From positions 1 to 50,989 of the forward strand of contig DXZE01000009.1 in assembly GCA_019415435.1 (NCBI GenBank): a stretch of DNA of 50,989 nt, in the 5' to 3' direction. Within the stretch, counting starts at the first letter, position 1. The number at the start of each line of letters is the position of its first letter. Positions 33,767-42,860 of the stretch are shown here, piece by piece. A program made the translations under genes and the position numbers. Under the pieces are notes generated by a model that saw only the letters and a list, made by a program, of their open reading frames with translations, made no database searches and was not told the origin of the DNA. Source of the DNA: Erysipelotrichaceae bacterium. Its GTDB lineage: Bacteria; Bacillota_I; Bacilli_A; Erysipelotrichales; Erysipelotrichaceae.

Positions 33767-33831
33767 CGGACATGCATGAAAGGTTCATGATAATTTCTTT
33801 TATGTTAGAATTGTGCTGAGGAAGGTGAATT

Positions 33832-34989
33832 ATGACTTCTAAGACAAACGCAAAACAGCTTATGACACTGGATGAAATCAAAAAGTATTTTTTAGATAAA
33901 TCCAAGACTGATACTGATATCTCCCAGAAAGAGATTATGGAAACAGCTGAAAAGAATCATCTGAGCGAAGATGAAGAAGAAGAGCTTTTTAACTGGATTG
34001 AAGATAATGGTATTCTGCTTTCTTCTGATGAAGATGATCTTCTGGATGAAGAAGAGAATGATGATGAAGATGAGGATTCTGAGGAAGATTCCGATGAAGA
34101 ATTACAGGATCCTTATGTAGAAAAGAATAAGACAAAGAAGTCTTCTGATTCTGTGAAAGCATATTTACAGGAGATTGGTGCTATCGGCAGATTGACACCA
34201 GAAGAAGAGAAAGAAACTGCCAGATTAATCAAGGAAGGTACACCTGAACAGCAGAAAGCTGCCAAGGACAAGATGGTATCTGCTAACCTCAGGCTGGTAG
34301 TCTCTATGGCAAGAGACTATGTAAACAGAGGCTTATCGATTCAGGATCTGATTCAGGAAGGCAATATCGGCTTAATGAGAGCTGTAGATAAGTTTGACTA
34401 TACAAAGGGCTTCCGTTTCTCTACCTATGCGACATGGTGGATCAGACAGTCTATGGTGCGTGCTATCGCCGATCAGTCAAGAGATATCCGTATCCCTGTA
34501 CATATGACAGAACAGATTAACAAAGTCAAAAGAGTACAGAGACAGCTTGTACAGGATTTAGGCAGAGAACCGACTGATGCAGAAATCGCCAGGAAAATAG
34601 GTAAAGGCTATACCGCTGAAAGAGTCAGTGAAATCCAGCAGATAGCGATGGATCCTGTTTCTCTGGAAACACCGGCAGGTGATGAAGAAAACAGTACCTT
34701 AAGTGATTTCATTCAGGATAATAATGCGGTAGATCCTATGACTTTCTCCAATGACGAAGTCATGAAGGAACAGTTAAATCAGATACTTTCCGGGCTTCCG
34801 GAAAGAGAAGAACAGATTGTCAGAATGAGATTTGGCCTGGATGGTACTGGCAGGCCTAAGACACTGGAAGAAGTAGGCAATAAGTTCCATGTCACAAGAG
34901 AACGTGTCAGACAGATCGAATCCAAAGCTATCAGAAGAATGCATCATACGATCAACACAAGCAAGGATTACAGAGATTTAAAGGACTAG
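33832..34989 (+). CDS. rpoD: RNA polymerase primary sigma factor (sigma-70/SigA)
   Basis: 385-aa housekeeping sigma. Region 1.1 is followed by a very acidic stretch (residues 50-95), then region 1.2 (DSVKAYLQEIGAIGRLT), region 2 (SIQDLIQEGNIGLMRAVDKF, GFRFSTYATWWIRQ for -10 recognition), region 3 (IPVHMTEQINKVKRV) and region 4 (GLPEREEQIVRMRFGL, and the -35 helix TLEEVGNKFHVTRERVRQIE). GAGGAAGG precedes the ATG. A TAGAAT at 33806-33811 with TTCATG 16 bp before may be its promoter. dnaG, the usual upstream neighbour, is absent; DUF4012 genes lie there instead. Confidence 0.96.
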   Translation: MTSKTNAKQLMTLDEIKKYFLDKSKTDTDISQKEIMETAEKNHLSEDEEEELFNWIEDNGILLSSDEDDLLDEEENDDEDEDSEEDSDEELQDPYVEKNKTKKSSDSVKAYLQEIGAIGRLTPEEEKETARLIKEGTPEQQKAAKDKMVSANLRLVVSMARDYVNRGLSIQDLIQEGNIGLMRAVDKFDYTKGFRFSTYATWWIRQSMVRAIADQSRDIRIPVHMTEQINKVKRVQRQLVQDLGREPTDAEIARKIGKGYTAERVSEIQQIAMDPVSLETPAGDEENSTLSDFIQDNNAVDPMTFSNDEVMKEQLNQILSGLPEREEQIVRMRFGLDGTGRPKTLEEVGNKFHVTRERVRQIESKAIRRMHHTINTSKDYRDLKD

Positions 34990-34997
34990 AAAAAGAA

Positions 34998-35038
34998 AAC
35001 GGGCAGAAGTGAGTTTGGCTCATTCCTGCCTGTTTTTT
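34998..35038. terminator. Terminator between convergent rpoD and SNF2 genes
   Basis: AACGGGCAGAAGTGAG (34998-35013) pairs with CTCATTCCTGCCTGTT with wobbles; T-run on the plus side and A-rich flank on the other, so it can serve both strands. Confidence 0.85.
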
Positions 35039-35043
35039 GTGCC

Positions 35044-38000
35044 TCATAGTAACTGCAGTAAATCTTCTCTTGTTAACTTGGAGGAAGAAATACCTTCACC
35101 AGATAATACTCTTCCGGCGAGATCTGATTTTTCTTCCTGCAGGGCCAGTATTCTTTCTTCTACAGTATCCTTCATAATCAATCTGTATACCGAAACAACA
35201 TTCTTCTGACCTATACGGTGGGCACGGTCTGTGGCCTGATTTTCTACAGCTGTATTCCACCATGGATCATAGTGAATGACGATATCTGCGGCCGTCAGAT
35301 TCAGACCGGTTCCACCTGCTTTCAGGGAAATACAGAAGACAGGTACATCATCACTTTGGAAAGACTCAGTCATCTCTGCACGCTTTTTCTTAGGCGTAGC
35401 CCCCTCTAAGAGATAATATCTGATTTTCTCTTTATCCAGACGAGCTGTTAATTCATCCAGCATGGTTGTAAATTGTGAGAATAACAATACTTTATGACCT
35501 GCCTCTACGGCATTTCTGATCATATCAATACAGAGATCTTCTTTACTGGAATTACCCTTGTATTTCTCATAGACTAATCCCGGATCGCAGCATATCTGTC
35601 TTAATCTTGTCAATTCAGCCAGAACAACAATCTTGTTTTCCCTGAATTCCTGATCAGACTGCTTGTTCAACAGGAGCTTTAATCTCTGTACTCTTGCCTC
35701 ATACAGTTCCTTCTGTTCCCCTTCCAGAGGGGCATAATAGACTTCTTCCAGTTTATCCGGAAGATCCTTTAACACATCCTTTTTTAACCTTCTGAGCACA
35801 AACGGTGTAATCATTCTGGTTAAGTCTTTTTCCGTTAAATCATCTTCATCTCTTACAATTGGTAATTCATAGTGTTCCCGGAAGTATTGATAAGAATGGA
35901 AGAAACCAGGCATCAGATAGTCAAAGATTGACCATAGCTCTGATAATCTGTTTTCTATAGGTGTACCGGTTAAGGCAATACGGAAGACGCTGCTGATATC
36001 CTTCACAGCCTTAGCGGCTTGCGTAGAAGCATTTTTGATATATTGTGCTTCATCAATGACTTCACAAGAGAATGTAATATCCTTATAGAAATCTGTATCA
36101 CGCTTTAATAAGTCATAAGAAGTAATCAGAATATCATTTTCACCTGAAGACTGGATTAATTCCTTACGCATTTCTGCGGTTCCCTGAATCATGACTGATT
36201 TTAAGGATGGCATGAATTTATGAATCTCGGAAGACCAGTTATATACAAGTGAAGCCGGACATACAATCAATGTTCTCTGTCTGTCTTTCCAACTGCCAAT
36301 GAAAGCTATAACTTCCAATGTTTTTCCAAGTCCCATCTCATCTGCCAGCAAGCCGCCAAAGCCATTATCTCTTAACGAACATAACCAGCGGAATCCATCT
36401 ATCTGATATGGACGCATCACTGCATTCAGATCTGATGGCACATCATAAACAGAACCGTCTGTATCATGCATATGCTGGATCATTCTGCGAAAAGAAGTAT
36501 CACGATCTATATCAAACGCACCTTCATCTGCCATATCATCGAGATACATGGCACGATATTTCGGCAATTCTGCTTTACCAGAAGTAATATCAGAATTCTT
36601 TAAAGATAAAGATTCCTTTAACTGTGCTAATTCATCCAGGGAATCATCCGCTTCGATATACTGTCCATTCTTTAAACGGTAATATTTCTTCTTTCTGTCA
36701 TAACGGGACAGTATTTCCGCAATCTGCTTTAAATCAATATCATCACTGACCAAATCTAACTGCAGGATATCATGAGATACAGATACACCTACACTTACCT
36801 TAGGCATAGGCTTTAAGGCAATCTTCTTTAACCTGTCAGAGATATAGACTGTTGCTTTATCCTGTAAGGCAGGAATTCCGTATTTAAGAAACTGATAGGT
36901 TTTATCCTGATCACCAGATAAGGCAAGCATATGCGTAACAGGGTCGAAGGAAGTAAACCAGGAAGTCATATACCGGTCCATGGCCTTTTCTTCTTCCAGG
37001 TCCCTGTGACCATTATCTGTATTCGTATTATCCAATACGCTGTACTTTTTATCAGGGTATACGGCATACAGCTCACCAGTTATCAGATCTTTCTGGGGAA
37101 GATCCAGGTAGACTTCAAAAGAAGGTTTTGGCGGTATGTACTGTACAGGGTTGAAGTTATCTGCCTTTACATCTGTATAAGCAGAAATAACCGGCCATAG
37201 GTATCTGGAAAAGGAAGGCATATCCTTTTCCGATATAAACAGGGAATCCTGCCCACTGTCTTTCAGATACTTTAATAATGGCAATACCGTATTATTATTT
37301 TTAATACGCAGGATTTCTTTCTTATTCATATCGAGATAATACAGATACTGATTGCCTGTAAAGAGATAGAAATGAGTATTGTTTTTTAATGTATAGCCAT
37401 TATCTGTTCTGTTTAAATCCATATGAATGGAAGGCGTATCATCGGATAGTGTAAATAATGTATCTATCTGTGAATATCCATCAGATTCCATAACATGGAT
37501 CGGAAGACCATTACATGCATTGATAAAATCATCCAGATAGCGTCCCTTTAAGGATAAGGTGCGTTTTAACTCTGAACCGGAAGAATAGCAGGAATAAGAA
37601 TAATAACTGTATGAATTAGAAGAATAAGAGTCATCGGAATGATACAGAGATACCAGGAAGTCAATCAATGGTCTGCAGGCTGGCTCAAAAGCATTGCGTT
37701 CATGGACAAAGTCTAATTGTTTGCCATACTTTTTACGTTCATGATTTTCAATCATCGAGCAGAAGTTGGAAATGTTCTGGATAATGTACATATGCTGGCC
37801 ACAAATACCGATTTTAAACTCCACAGACATGGACTCCTGTGTGTTCCCATACCCATTGATATATGGCTCTATCCGTACAGGTTGTGAAGATACTTCCGTA
37901 ATCAGAGGCTGATCATTCTGATAATCCTGAATCAGATCCATGATAGCTGGATCTGTATTTCTTTTCGGACGTGCTTTGCCATTACCTATTTCACTGAATG

Positions 38001-38304
38001 ACATTTCATCCATGTATTTCAAAAGAACGGCCGCAATATGCTTGCAGGGACGTATATATGTATCAAAGTAAGGACATGTACAGTCATAGTCCATAACCCA
38101 TTTACTATTCGGGGAAAGCAGAATATGGACATCATAGTCTGAGCGGGAATGTGAACTTTTTACAGTTGTATCAATTGTAATAAAGCCGCTGTTAGGATCT
38201 TCCATAATAGAGAGTTCACCAACATGACCTCTTTTATAAAGTCTTTCACCTCTCTGTAAAATGTCTTCACCAATAACGGATTTCAGATACTTGTAATCCA
38301 GCAT
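35044..38304 (-). CDS. SWIM-domain SNF2-family helicase
   Basis: 1086-aa ATP-dependent DNA/chromatin-remodeling-type motor. N-terminal SWIM zinc finger: Cys-x-Cys in DYDCTCPYF and Cys-x-His in RPCKHIAAVLL near residues 70-92. The central region is less conserved. The C-terminal half is a SNF2 ATPase: motif I LLADEMGLGKTLEVIAFIGS near residue 635, motif II as DEAQ (VIDEAQYIKN), TGTPIENRLSELWSIFDYL, and the helicase C-lobe with ISLKAGGTGLNLTAAD and ATDRAHRIGQ. GGAGGAAG precedes the start. Bacterial members probably act in transcription recycling or repair; this one's role is not shown by the context. Confidence 0.92.
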   Translation of the reverse strand: MLDYKYLKSVIGEDILQRGERLYKRGHVGELSIMEDPNSGFITIDTTVKSSHSRSDYDVHILLSPNSKWVMDYDCTCPYFDTYIRPCKHIAAVLLKYMDEMSFSEIGNGKARPKRNTDPAIMDLIQDYQNDQPLITEVSSQPVRIEPYINGYGNTQESMSVEFKIGICGQHMYIIQNISNFCSMIENHERKKYGKQLDFVHERNAFEPACRPLIDFLVSLYHSDDSYSSNSYSYYSYSCYSSGSELKRTLSLKGRYLDDFINACNGLPIHVMESDGYSQIDTLFTLSDDTPSIHMDLNRTDNGYTLKNNTHFYLFTGNQYLYYLDMNKKEILRIKNNNTVLPLLKYLKDSGQDSLFISEKDMPSFSRYLWPVISAYTDVKADNFNPVQYIPPKPSFEVYLDLPQKDLITGELYAVYPDKKYSVLDNTNTDNGHRDLEEEKAMDRYMTSWFTSFDPVTHMLALSGDQDKTYQFLKYGIPALQDKATVYISDRLKKIALKPMPKVSVGVSVSHDILQLDLVSDDIDLKQIAEILSRYDRKKKYYRLKNGQYIEADDSLDELAQLKESLSLKNSDITSGKAELPKYRAMYLDDMADEGAFDIDRDTSFRRMIQHMHDTDGSVYDVPSDLNAVMRPYQIDGFRWLCSLRDNGFGGLLADEMGLGKTLEVIAFIGSWKDRQRTLIVCPASLVYNWSSEIHKFMPSLKSVMIQGTAEMRKELIQSSGENDILITSYDLLKRDTDFYKDITFSCEVIDEAQYIKNASTQAAKAVKDISSVFRIALTGTPIENRLSELWSIFDYLMPGFFHSYQYFREHYELPIVRDEDDLTEKDLTRMITPFVLRRLKKDVLKDLPDKLEEVYYAPLEGEQKELYEARVQRLKLLLNKQSDQEFRENKIVVLAELTRLRQICCDPGLVYEKYKGNSSKEDLCIDMIRNAVEAGHKVLLFSQFTTMLDELTARLDKEKIRYYLLEGATPKKKRAEMTESFQSDDVPVFCISLKAGGTGLNLTAADIVIHYDPWWNTAVENQATDRAHRIGQKNVVSVYRLIMKDTVEERILALQEEKSDLAGRVLSGEGISSSKLTREDLLQLL

Positions 38305-38329
38305 GTTCTTCCTCCATATTCTGTATATT

Positions 38330-38360
38330 TTAACATGTTACGATAATGAAGAACTATAAT
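38330..38360 (+). promoter_or_regulatory. Promoter of the AmmeMemoRadiSam operon
   Basis: TTAACA at 38330-38335 within the palindrome TAACATGTTA (38331-38340), 19-bp spacer, TATAAT at 38355-38360. It resembles the dtd promoter, which also carries TTTTAACATGTT before TATAAT. Confidence 0.5.
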
Positions 38361-38382
38361 GGAGTCAGAAAGTGTGGTTATC

Positions 38383-39771
38383 ATGATTATATCAGCATAT
38401 ATGGTTCCTCATCCGCCGATTGCTGTACATCAGATAGGCAGGGGTGAGGAGATGAAAATCAGAAAAACACTACATGCTTATGACAAAGTTTCAGAAATGA
38501 TTGCGGATGATGATCCTGAAACAATCGTTATATCTTCTCCACATGCGCCATTATACAGAGACTGGTTCAATGTTTCTTCCGGAAACAGAGCTTATGGTGA
38601 TTTCAGCAGATTCAGAGCCCGTAACGTAACTTTTGATGTGCCATATGACACTGAGTTTGTAAAGACACTGGATACTCTCTGTAAGAAAGAAGACTTTCCT
38701 GCCGGGACAGAGTATGACCGTGATAAGATGCTGGATCATGGCACAATGGTACCGCTGTACTTCTTATCCCATCATATGCGTGGTATTCCATTAGTCAGAA
38801 TCGGTTTATCCGGCTTATCGCTAAGAGATCATTACAGATTAGGGATGCTTGTACAGGAAGTATCAGATATATTAAACAGAAGAGTTATATTTATAGCATC
38901 AGGTGATCTCTCTCATTGTCAGAAGGAAGATGGTCCGTATGGCTTTAAACCAGAAGGCCCTGTCTATGATGAAAGGATCATGCATACGATGGCAAATGCG
39001 GATTTTAATGAGTTATTTGACTATCAGTATGATTTTTTAGAGAAAGCAGAAGAGTGCGGTCATCGTTCTTTTGTGATTATGGCAGGAGCTCTGGATGGAT
39101 TGCATGTAATGCCAAAGGCATTATCTCATGAGGCTGCTTTTGGGGTAGGATATGGCATTGTGACATATAAAGCAGATGGAAAGGATGATTCCAGACACTT
39201 CTTAAAAGAATATGACCATAAGGAAAAAGAAAGAATACAGATTAAAAGAGAACATGCGGATGCATATGTAAAACTGGCTTTAGATGCCATTGCCTATTAT
39301 CATAAACATGAGTCTTATATGTCTGTACCGGATAATCTTCCTGCAGAAATGTATCATGATAAAGCAGGTACATTTGTATCAATTCATGAAGATGACAGAC
39401 TCAGAGGCTGTATCGGTACAATCAGATCAACCCAGAAGAACATTGCCTGTGAAATTATACATAATGCGGTATCTGCCTGTTTCAGAGATCCAAGATTCCC
39501 GGAAATAAAAGAAGAGGAATATCCGTATCTTGATGTATCTGTGGATGTACTTTCTAAGCCTGAAAAGATCAGTGATCGTTCTATGTTAGATGTTAAGAAG
39601 TATGGTGTTATCTGTTCTGTACCAGATGGCAGAATGGGATTGTTATTACCGGATCTCGATGGAGTAGATACAGTTGATTTCCAGATAAAAACAGCCTGCC
39701 GTAAGGGAGAGATTGATCCGGATGATCCTCATCTGCAATTACAGAGGTTTACCGTAACAAGACATGAATGA
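38383..39771 (+). CDS. AmmeMemoRadiSam system Memo-AMMECR1 fusion protein
   Basis: Two-domain protein of the conserved AmmeMemoRadiSam set. Residues 1-265 are the Memo/LigB extradiol-dioxygenase-like domain with metal-site-type residues in ISSPHAPLYRDW, KMLDHGTMVPLYFLS and ASGDLSHCQ. Residues 280-462 are the AMMECR1 domain with its hallmark DRLRGCIGTIRS. The frame is open from 38359, but family members start MIISAYMVPHPPI, so ATG 38383 is chosen; no good ribosome site precedes it. It overlaps the radical SAM gene by 8 nt. The biochemical function of the set is not established; involvement in modification or redox chemistry is inference. Confidence 0.88.
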   Translation: MIISAYMVPHPPIAVHQIGRGEEMKIRKTLHAYDKVSEMIADDDPETIVISSPHAPLYRDWFNVSSGNRAYGDFSRFRARNVTFDVPYDTEFVKTLDTLCKKEDFPAGTEYDRDKMLDHGTMVPLYFLSHHMRGIPLVRIGLSGLSLRDHYRLGMLVQEVSDILNRRVIFIASGDLSHCQKEDGPYGFKPEGPVYDERIMHTMANADFNELFDYQYDFLEKAEECGHRSFVIMAGALDGLHVMPKALSHEAAFGVGYGIVTYKADGKDDSRHFLKEYDHKEKERIQIKREHADAYVKLALDAIAYYHKHESYMSVPDNLPAEMYHDKAGTFVSIHEDDRLRGCIGTIRSTQKNIACEIIHNAVSACFRDPRFPEIKEEEYPYLDVSVDVLSKPEKISDRSMLDVKKYGVICSVPDGRMGLLLPDLDGVDTVDFQIKTACRKGEIDPDDPHLQLQRFTVTRHE

Positions 39772-40582
39772 AATCAAATGTAATGTATGCCCGCATCATT
39801 GCCATATCCCAGAAGGAAAGACAGGGATGTGCCGGGCAAGAAGAAATGTAAATGGAAAGAATGTCTGTGATAACTATGGCAGATTAACCGCATTATCCAT
39901 GGATCCGATTGAAAAGAAGCCGCTTGTCAGATATTATCCGGGATCGTATATTCTTTCGGTGGGATCTTATGGATGTAATCTTGCCTGTCCATTTTGTCAG
40001 AATGCGTCCATATCCATGGTAGATGAAAACAGTGTACAGTGGCGTTATTTCTCACCAGAACAGTTATGTGACATTGCCTTACAGCAGAAGGATAATCCTG
40101 GCATAGCCTTTACTTACAATGAACCATTAATCTCTTATGAATACATCATCGATTGTGCAGAGATTATGCATAAGGAAGGCAAGAAGATCGTATTAGTCAC
40201 TAATGGCAATATCTCATCAGATGTTATGAAACAGTTAATGCCTTATACAGATGCCATGAATATAGACTTAAAAGGAGATGCCTCTTTTTATAAAGAACTG
40301 CATGGGGACTATGAAACAGTAAAGAATACCATTTCCTATGTCTATGACAAGTGTCATCTGGAAGTGACAACATTACTGATACCGGGTAAGAATGACACTG
40401 CAGAGTTTATTGAAACAGAGGCACAGTGGCTGTCTCGTCTGGATGAGAATATCGTATTGCATTTAAGCAGATACTTTCCGCGTTATCATTACAATATCCC
40501 GCCAACGGATATAAAAAAGATATATGACTTACAGAAGACAGCACAGAAGTATCTGAAGTATGTATATTCTGGAAATGTATGA
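39764..40582 (+). CDS. AmmeMemoRadiSam system radical SAM enzyme
   Basis: 272-aa radical SAM protein. The cluster motif is CNLACPFC near residue 69 (CxxxCxxC). The N-terminal Cys-rich segment CNVCPHHCHIPEGKTGMC is typical of this PflA-like subfamily. The conserved TYNEPLISYEY motif near residue 120 and the VTNGNISSD strand near residue 145 fit the TIM-barrel fold. Translation is coupled to the Memo-AMMECR1 gene by 8 nt and to the methyltransferase by 4 nt. The substrate is unknown; a partner protein or small molecule handled by Memo-AMMECR1 is possible. Confidence 0.92.
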   Translation: MNEIKCNVCPHHCHIPEGKTGMCRARRNVNGKNVCDNYGRLTALSMDPIEKKPLVRYYPGSYILSVGSYGCNLACPFCQNASISMVDENSVQWRYFSPEQLCDIALQQKDNPGIAFTYNEPLISYEYIIDCAEIMHKEGKKIVLVTNGNISSDVMKQLMPYTDAMNIDLKGDASFYKELHGDYETVKNTISYVYDKCHLEVTTLLIPGKNDTAEFIETEAQWLSRLDENIVLHLSRYFPRYHYNIPPTDIKKIYDLQKTAQKYLKYVYSGNV

Positions 40583-41172
40583 AAGAAGATAAGAAGTTAA
40601 AGGAAATTCATGACCAGGCAAGAAAAGAACATGTACCGATTATGTTAGATGACGGCATGTCTTTTCTTCTTGCCTATATCACAGAACATGAGAATATCCG
40701 GGATATTCTGGAAGCAGGTACAGCTGTAGGCTATTCCGCAATAAATATGGCAAAGATACGGTGGGATATGCATATTGATACCCTGGAAGTAAATCATGAT
40801 ATGGCAGAGAAAGCTAAAGAGAATATAGCCTCAGAAGGATTATCTGACCGTATTCATGTCCATGAAACAGATGCGGCTGTATTTGAAACAGATAAGATCT
40901 ATGATCTGATTTTCATAGATGCGGCCAAGTCACAATACAGAAGATATACGGAACACTTTTTAAAAAACAGCAGAAAAGGTACTGTATTCATCTATGACAA
41001 TCTGAATTTCCATGGCATGGTAGATGATGAATCATTAACAGATAACAGAAGTACGAAACAGATGATGCATAAGATTCATAAGTTCAGAGATCATTTAATA
41101 CAGGATAAGAGATTCCATACAGAATTCTATTCTGATACAGGAGATGGAATAGCGGTGGCAGTAAGGCTGTAG
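40579..41172 (+). CDS. trmR: SAM-dependent O-methyltransferase, TrmR-like
   Basis: 197-aa class I methyltransferase of the COMT/CCoAOMT-like family. The SAM-binding motif is ILEAGTAVGYSAINMA near residue 40, the acidic loop is LEVNHDMAEKA near residue 70, and the metal/active region is LIFIDAAKSQYRRY near residue 115. The closest bacterial functional type is TrmR (YrrM), which methylates 5-hydroxyuridine in tRNA; other small-molecule O-methyltransferases are possible. The start overlaps the radical SAM gene stop by 4 nt (ATGA), making it the third gene of the AmmeMemoRadiSam operon. No clear terminator follows directly. Confidence 0.8.
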   Translation: MKEDKKLKEIHDQARKEHVPIMLDDGMSFLLAYITEHENIRDILEAGTAVGYSAINMAKIRWDMHIDTLEVNHDMAEKAKENIASEGLSDRIHVHETDAAVFETDKIYDLIFIDAAKSQYRRYTEHFLKNSRKGTVFIYDNLNFHGMVDDESLTDNRSTKQMMHKIHKFRDHLIQDKRFHTEFYSDTGDGIAVAVRL

Positions 41173-41228
41173 AATATCCATACTATTTTCATTGCCTCAG
41201 AAATTAAAATTGCCTCTATTGTTTATAC

Positions 41229-41318
41229 ACAGTTAACATGAGAAGGAATAAACCTGGGTTGCCGTAATGGCAGCAGGATGAAAATCTTAGAATCCCTTGT
41301 CCTGGGTTAACTGTTTTT
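41229..41318 (+). ncRNA. Candidate orphan structured RNA with its own terminator
   Basis: A long outer stem ACAGTTAAC (41229-41237) pairs perfectly with GTTAACTGT (41306-41314) and ends in TTTTT. Inside, CCTG/CAGG with TGCC/GGCA form a hairpin around GTAAT (41253-41277). GGAT (41276-41279) can pair with ATCC farther on. CCTGGGTT occurs twice (41253-41260 and 41301-41308), which allows alternative pairings. No protein gene follows before tRNA-Asn, so this looks like a stand-alone small RNA or the leader of a lost gene. It matches no riboswitch or RNA family that I recognise. The rest of the 41173-41508 gap is AT-rich, with the tRNA promoter at its end. Confidence 0.55.
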
Positions 41319-41471
41319 ATGCGCTGTATGCTTTCAATAAGCAGAATTCAATCTACATCACTCCTATTACATTTCATATATATACTCATATATGAAAAAA
41401 TAAATGAGAATAAATATCCGCATAAATATCATGAAAAAGAAGCTTATGTGATTATTACATGCAAATATTTC

Positions 41472-41499
41472 TTGCAAAAATCTCAAAAGATAGTATTAT
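41472..41499 (+). promoter_or_regulatory. Promoter of tRNA-Asn
   Basis: TTGCAA (41472-41477), 16-bp spacer, TATTAT (41494-41499), placing the start a few bases before the tRNA. Confidence 0.7.
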
Positions 41500-41508
41500 T
41501 ACTTACGT

Positions 41509-41581
41509 GCCTTAATAGCTCAGTCGGTAGAGCACCTGGCTGTTAACCAGGGTGTCACAGGTTCGAGTCCTGTTTAAGGCG
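41509..41581 (+). tRNA. tRNA-Asn (anticodon GTT)
   Basis: The acceptor arms GCCTTAA and TTAAGGC pair perfectly. The D-arm has AGCTCAGTCGGTAGAGC, the anticodon stem-loop CTGGCTGTTAACCAGG shows anticodon GTT, and the T-arm has the canonical GGTTCGAGTCC. The discriminator is G and the CCA end is not encoded. A terminator follows. Confidence 0.97.
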
Positions 41582-41592
41582 CTTTTTTATTG

Positions 41593-41630
41593 CCTGCAGA
41601 GTGGTTAGATATTCTGCAGGTTTTATTTTT
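41593..41630 (+). terminator. Terminator after tRNA-Asn
   Basis: CCTGCAGA (41593-41600) pairs perfectly with TCTGCAGG (41613-41620), then TTTTATTTTT. Confidence 0.85.
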
Positions 41631-41672
41631 CTTAGTATAATGATAATAAGTTTATGTGATGAGGTGATGGAT

Positions 41673-42845
41673 ATGGAAAACTTTGTACATGCAATTCCAA
41701 CAGAAATCTATTTTGGTAAAGGAATGATCTCTGATTTAGCAGATTTATTAAACAGATATGGCAAGAACGTTCTGCTGGTTTATGGCGGAGGATCTATTAA
41801 AAGAACCGGTCTTTATGACAATGTGATTGATATTCTCAAAAAGAATGATAATACTGTCACAGAATGTGCTGGTGTAGAACCAAATCCACGTATAGAAACT
41901 GTTAAGAAAGGTGTGGATTTATGCCATCAGAATCACATTGATGTGATTCTTGCGGTAGGTGGCGGATCTGTTATTGATTGTGCCAAGGCAATAGCTGCAG
42001 GTGTGTATTATGAAGGAGAAGATCTCTGGGAGATGGTCATACATGCGGATCATCATCAGAAGGCATTGCCTTTAGTAGATATCCTGACGCTTTCTGCGAC
42101 AGGCAGTGAGTTTGACGATGGTGCTGTTATATCCAACATGGCATTGCATGAAAAGGTTGGCGGAGTTTATACATTCCCGAAAGCTTCTATCTGTGATCCA
42201 ACCTATACATATACTGTTCCAGCTTCACAAACAGCAGCTGGTTCAGCGGACATCATGTCACATGTTATGGAAGGATATTTCTCCAGAACAAATGACGCAG
42301 ATCTCTCTGAAGCAATGGAAGAAGGCATCCTGAAGTCTGTTATAAAGAACCTGCCAATTGCTTTAAAGGAACCTGATAATTACAGTGCCAGGGCTAATCT
42401 GATGTATGACTCTGACATTGCCTGTTCACAAATGCCTGCTTATGGAAAACTTGGCACTGGCTGGCCATGCCATGGTATGGAACATGAATTATCTGCTTTC
42501 TATGACATTACCCATGGTGTAGGGCTTGCCATATTAACACCCAGATGGATGCGTTATATCCTGAAGAAAGATCCGACGGTAACGCCAAGATTTGCCCGTT
42601 TTGCAAGAAATGTCTGGGATATACAGGAAGAAGATGACAATAGGGCAGCTGTTAAAGGTATAGATGCCTTAGCGGATTTCTTCTATCAGACAGCTGGCAT
42701 TCCTTCTTCATTAAGTGCATTAGGCATTGATGACAAAAACTTCAAGGTAATGTCAGAACATGCCGTAAGCAGTAACGATTTAACGCATGCTTATGTACCA
42801 TTAACACCTGAAGATGTTGTTGAAATATACAAAGATTGTTTATGA
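41673..42845 (+). CDS. Iron-containing alcohol dehydrogenase
   Basis: 390-aa NAD(P)-dependent, butanol-dehydrogenase-like oxidoreductase. Cofactor loop LAVGGGSVIDCAKAIAAG near residue 95. Metal-site histidines lie in DIMSHVMEGYFS near residue 200 and GMEHELSAFYDITHGVGLAI near residues 270-288. The frame is open from 41601, but ATG 41673 follows GAGGTG by six bases and matches the family start (MENFVHAIPTEIYFG). A TATAAT lies at 41636-41641, just after the tRNA terminator. Likely role: reduction of aldehydes in fermentation; the substrate is not evident. Confidence 0.92.
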   Translation: MENFVHAIPTEIYFGKGMISDLADLLNRYGKNVLLVYGGGSIKRTGLYDNVIDILKKNDNTVTECAGVEPNPRIETVKKGVDLCHQNHIDVILAVGGGSVIDCAKAIAAGVYYEGEDLWEMVIHADHHQKALPLVDILTLSATGSEFDDGAVISNMALHEKVGGVYTFPKASICDPTYTYTVPASQTAAGSADIMSHVMEGYFSRTNDADLSEAMEEGILKSVIKNLPIALKEPDNYSARANLMYDSDIACSQMPAYGKLGTGWPCHGMEHELSAFYDITHGVGLAILTPRWMRYILKKDPTVTPRFARFARNVWDIQEEDDNRAAVKGIDALADFFYQTAGIPSSLSALGIDDKNFKVMSEHAVSSNDLTHAYVPLTPEDVVEIYKDCL

Positions 42846-42860
42846 GGAAGGAAGAAGAAT

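Noticed and set aside
36318..36587. Plus-strand frames within the SNF2 gene region
   Set aside because: They are antisense to conserved helicase motifs and lack start signals.
38359..38382. ATG 38359 as start of the Memo-AMMECR1 gene
   Set aside because: It overlaps the -10 box TATAAT and would lie upstream of the transcription start.
41229..41318. Known riboswitch classes (c-di-GMP, SAM, TPP, cobalamin, purine, fluoride, preQ1)
   Set aside because: None of their conserved core sequences can be found; kept as an unassigned structured RNA.
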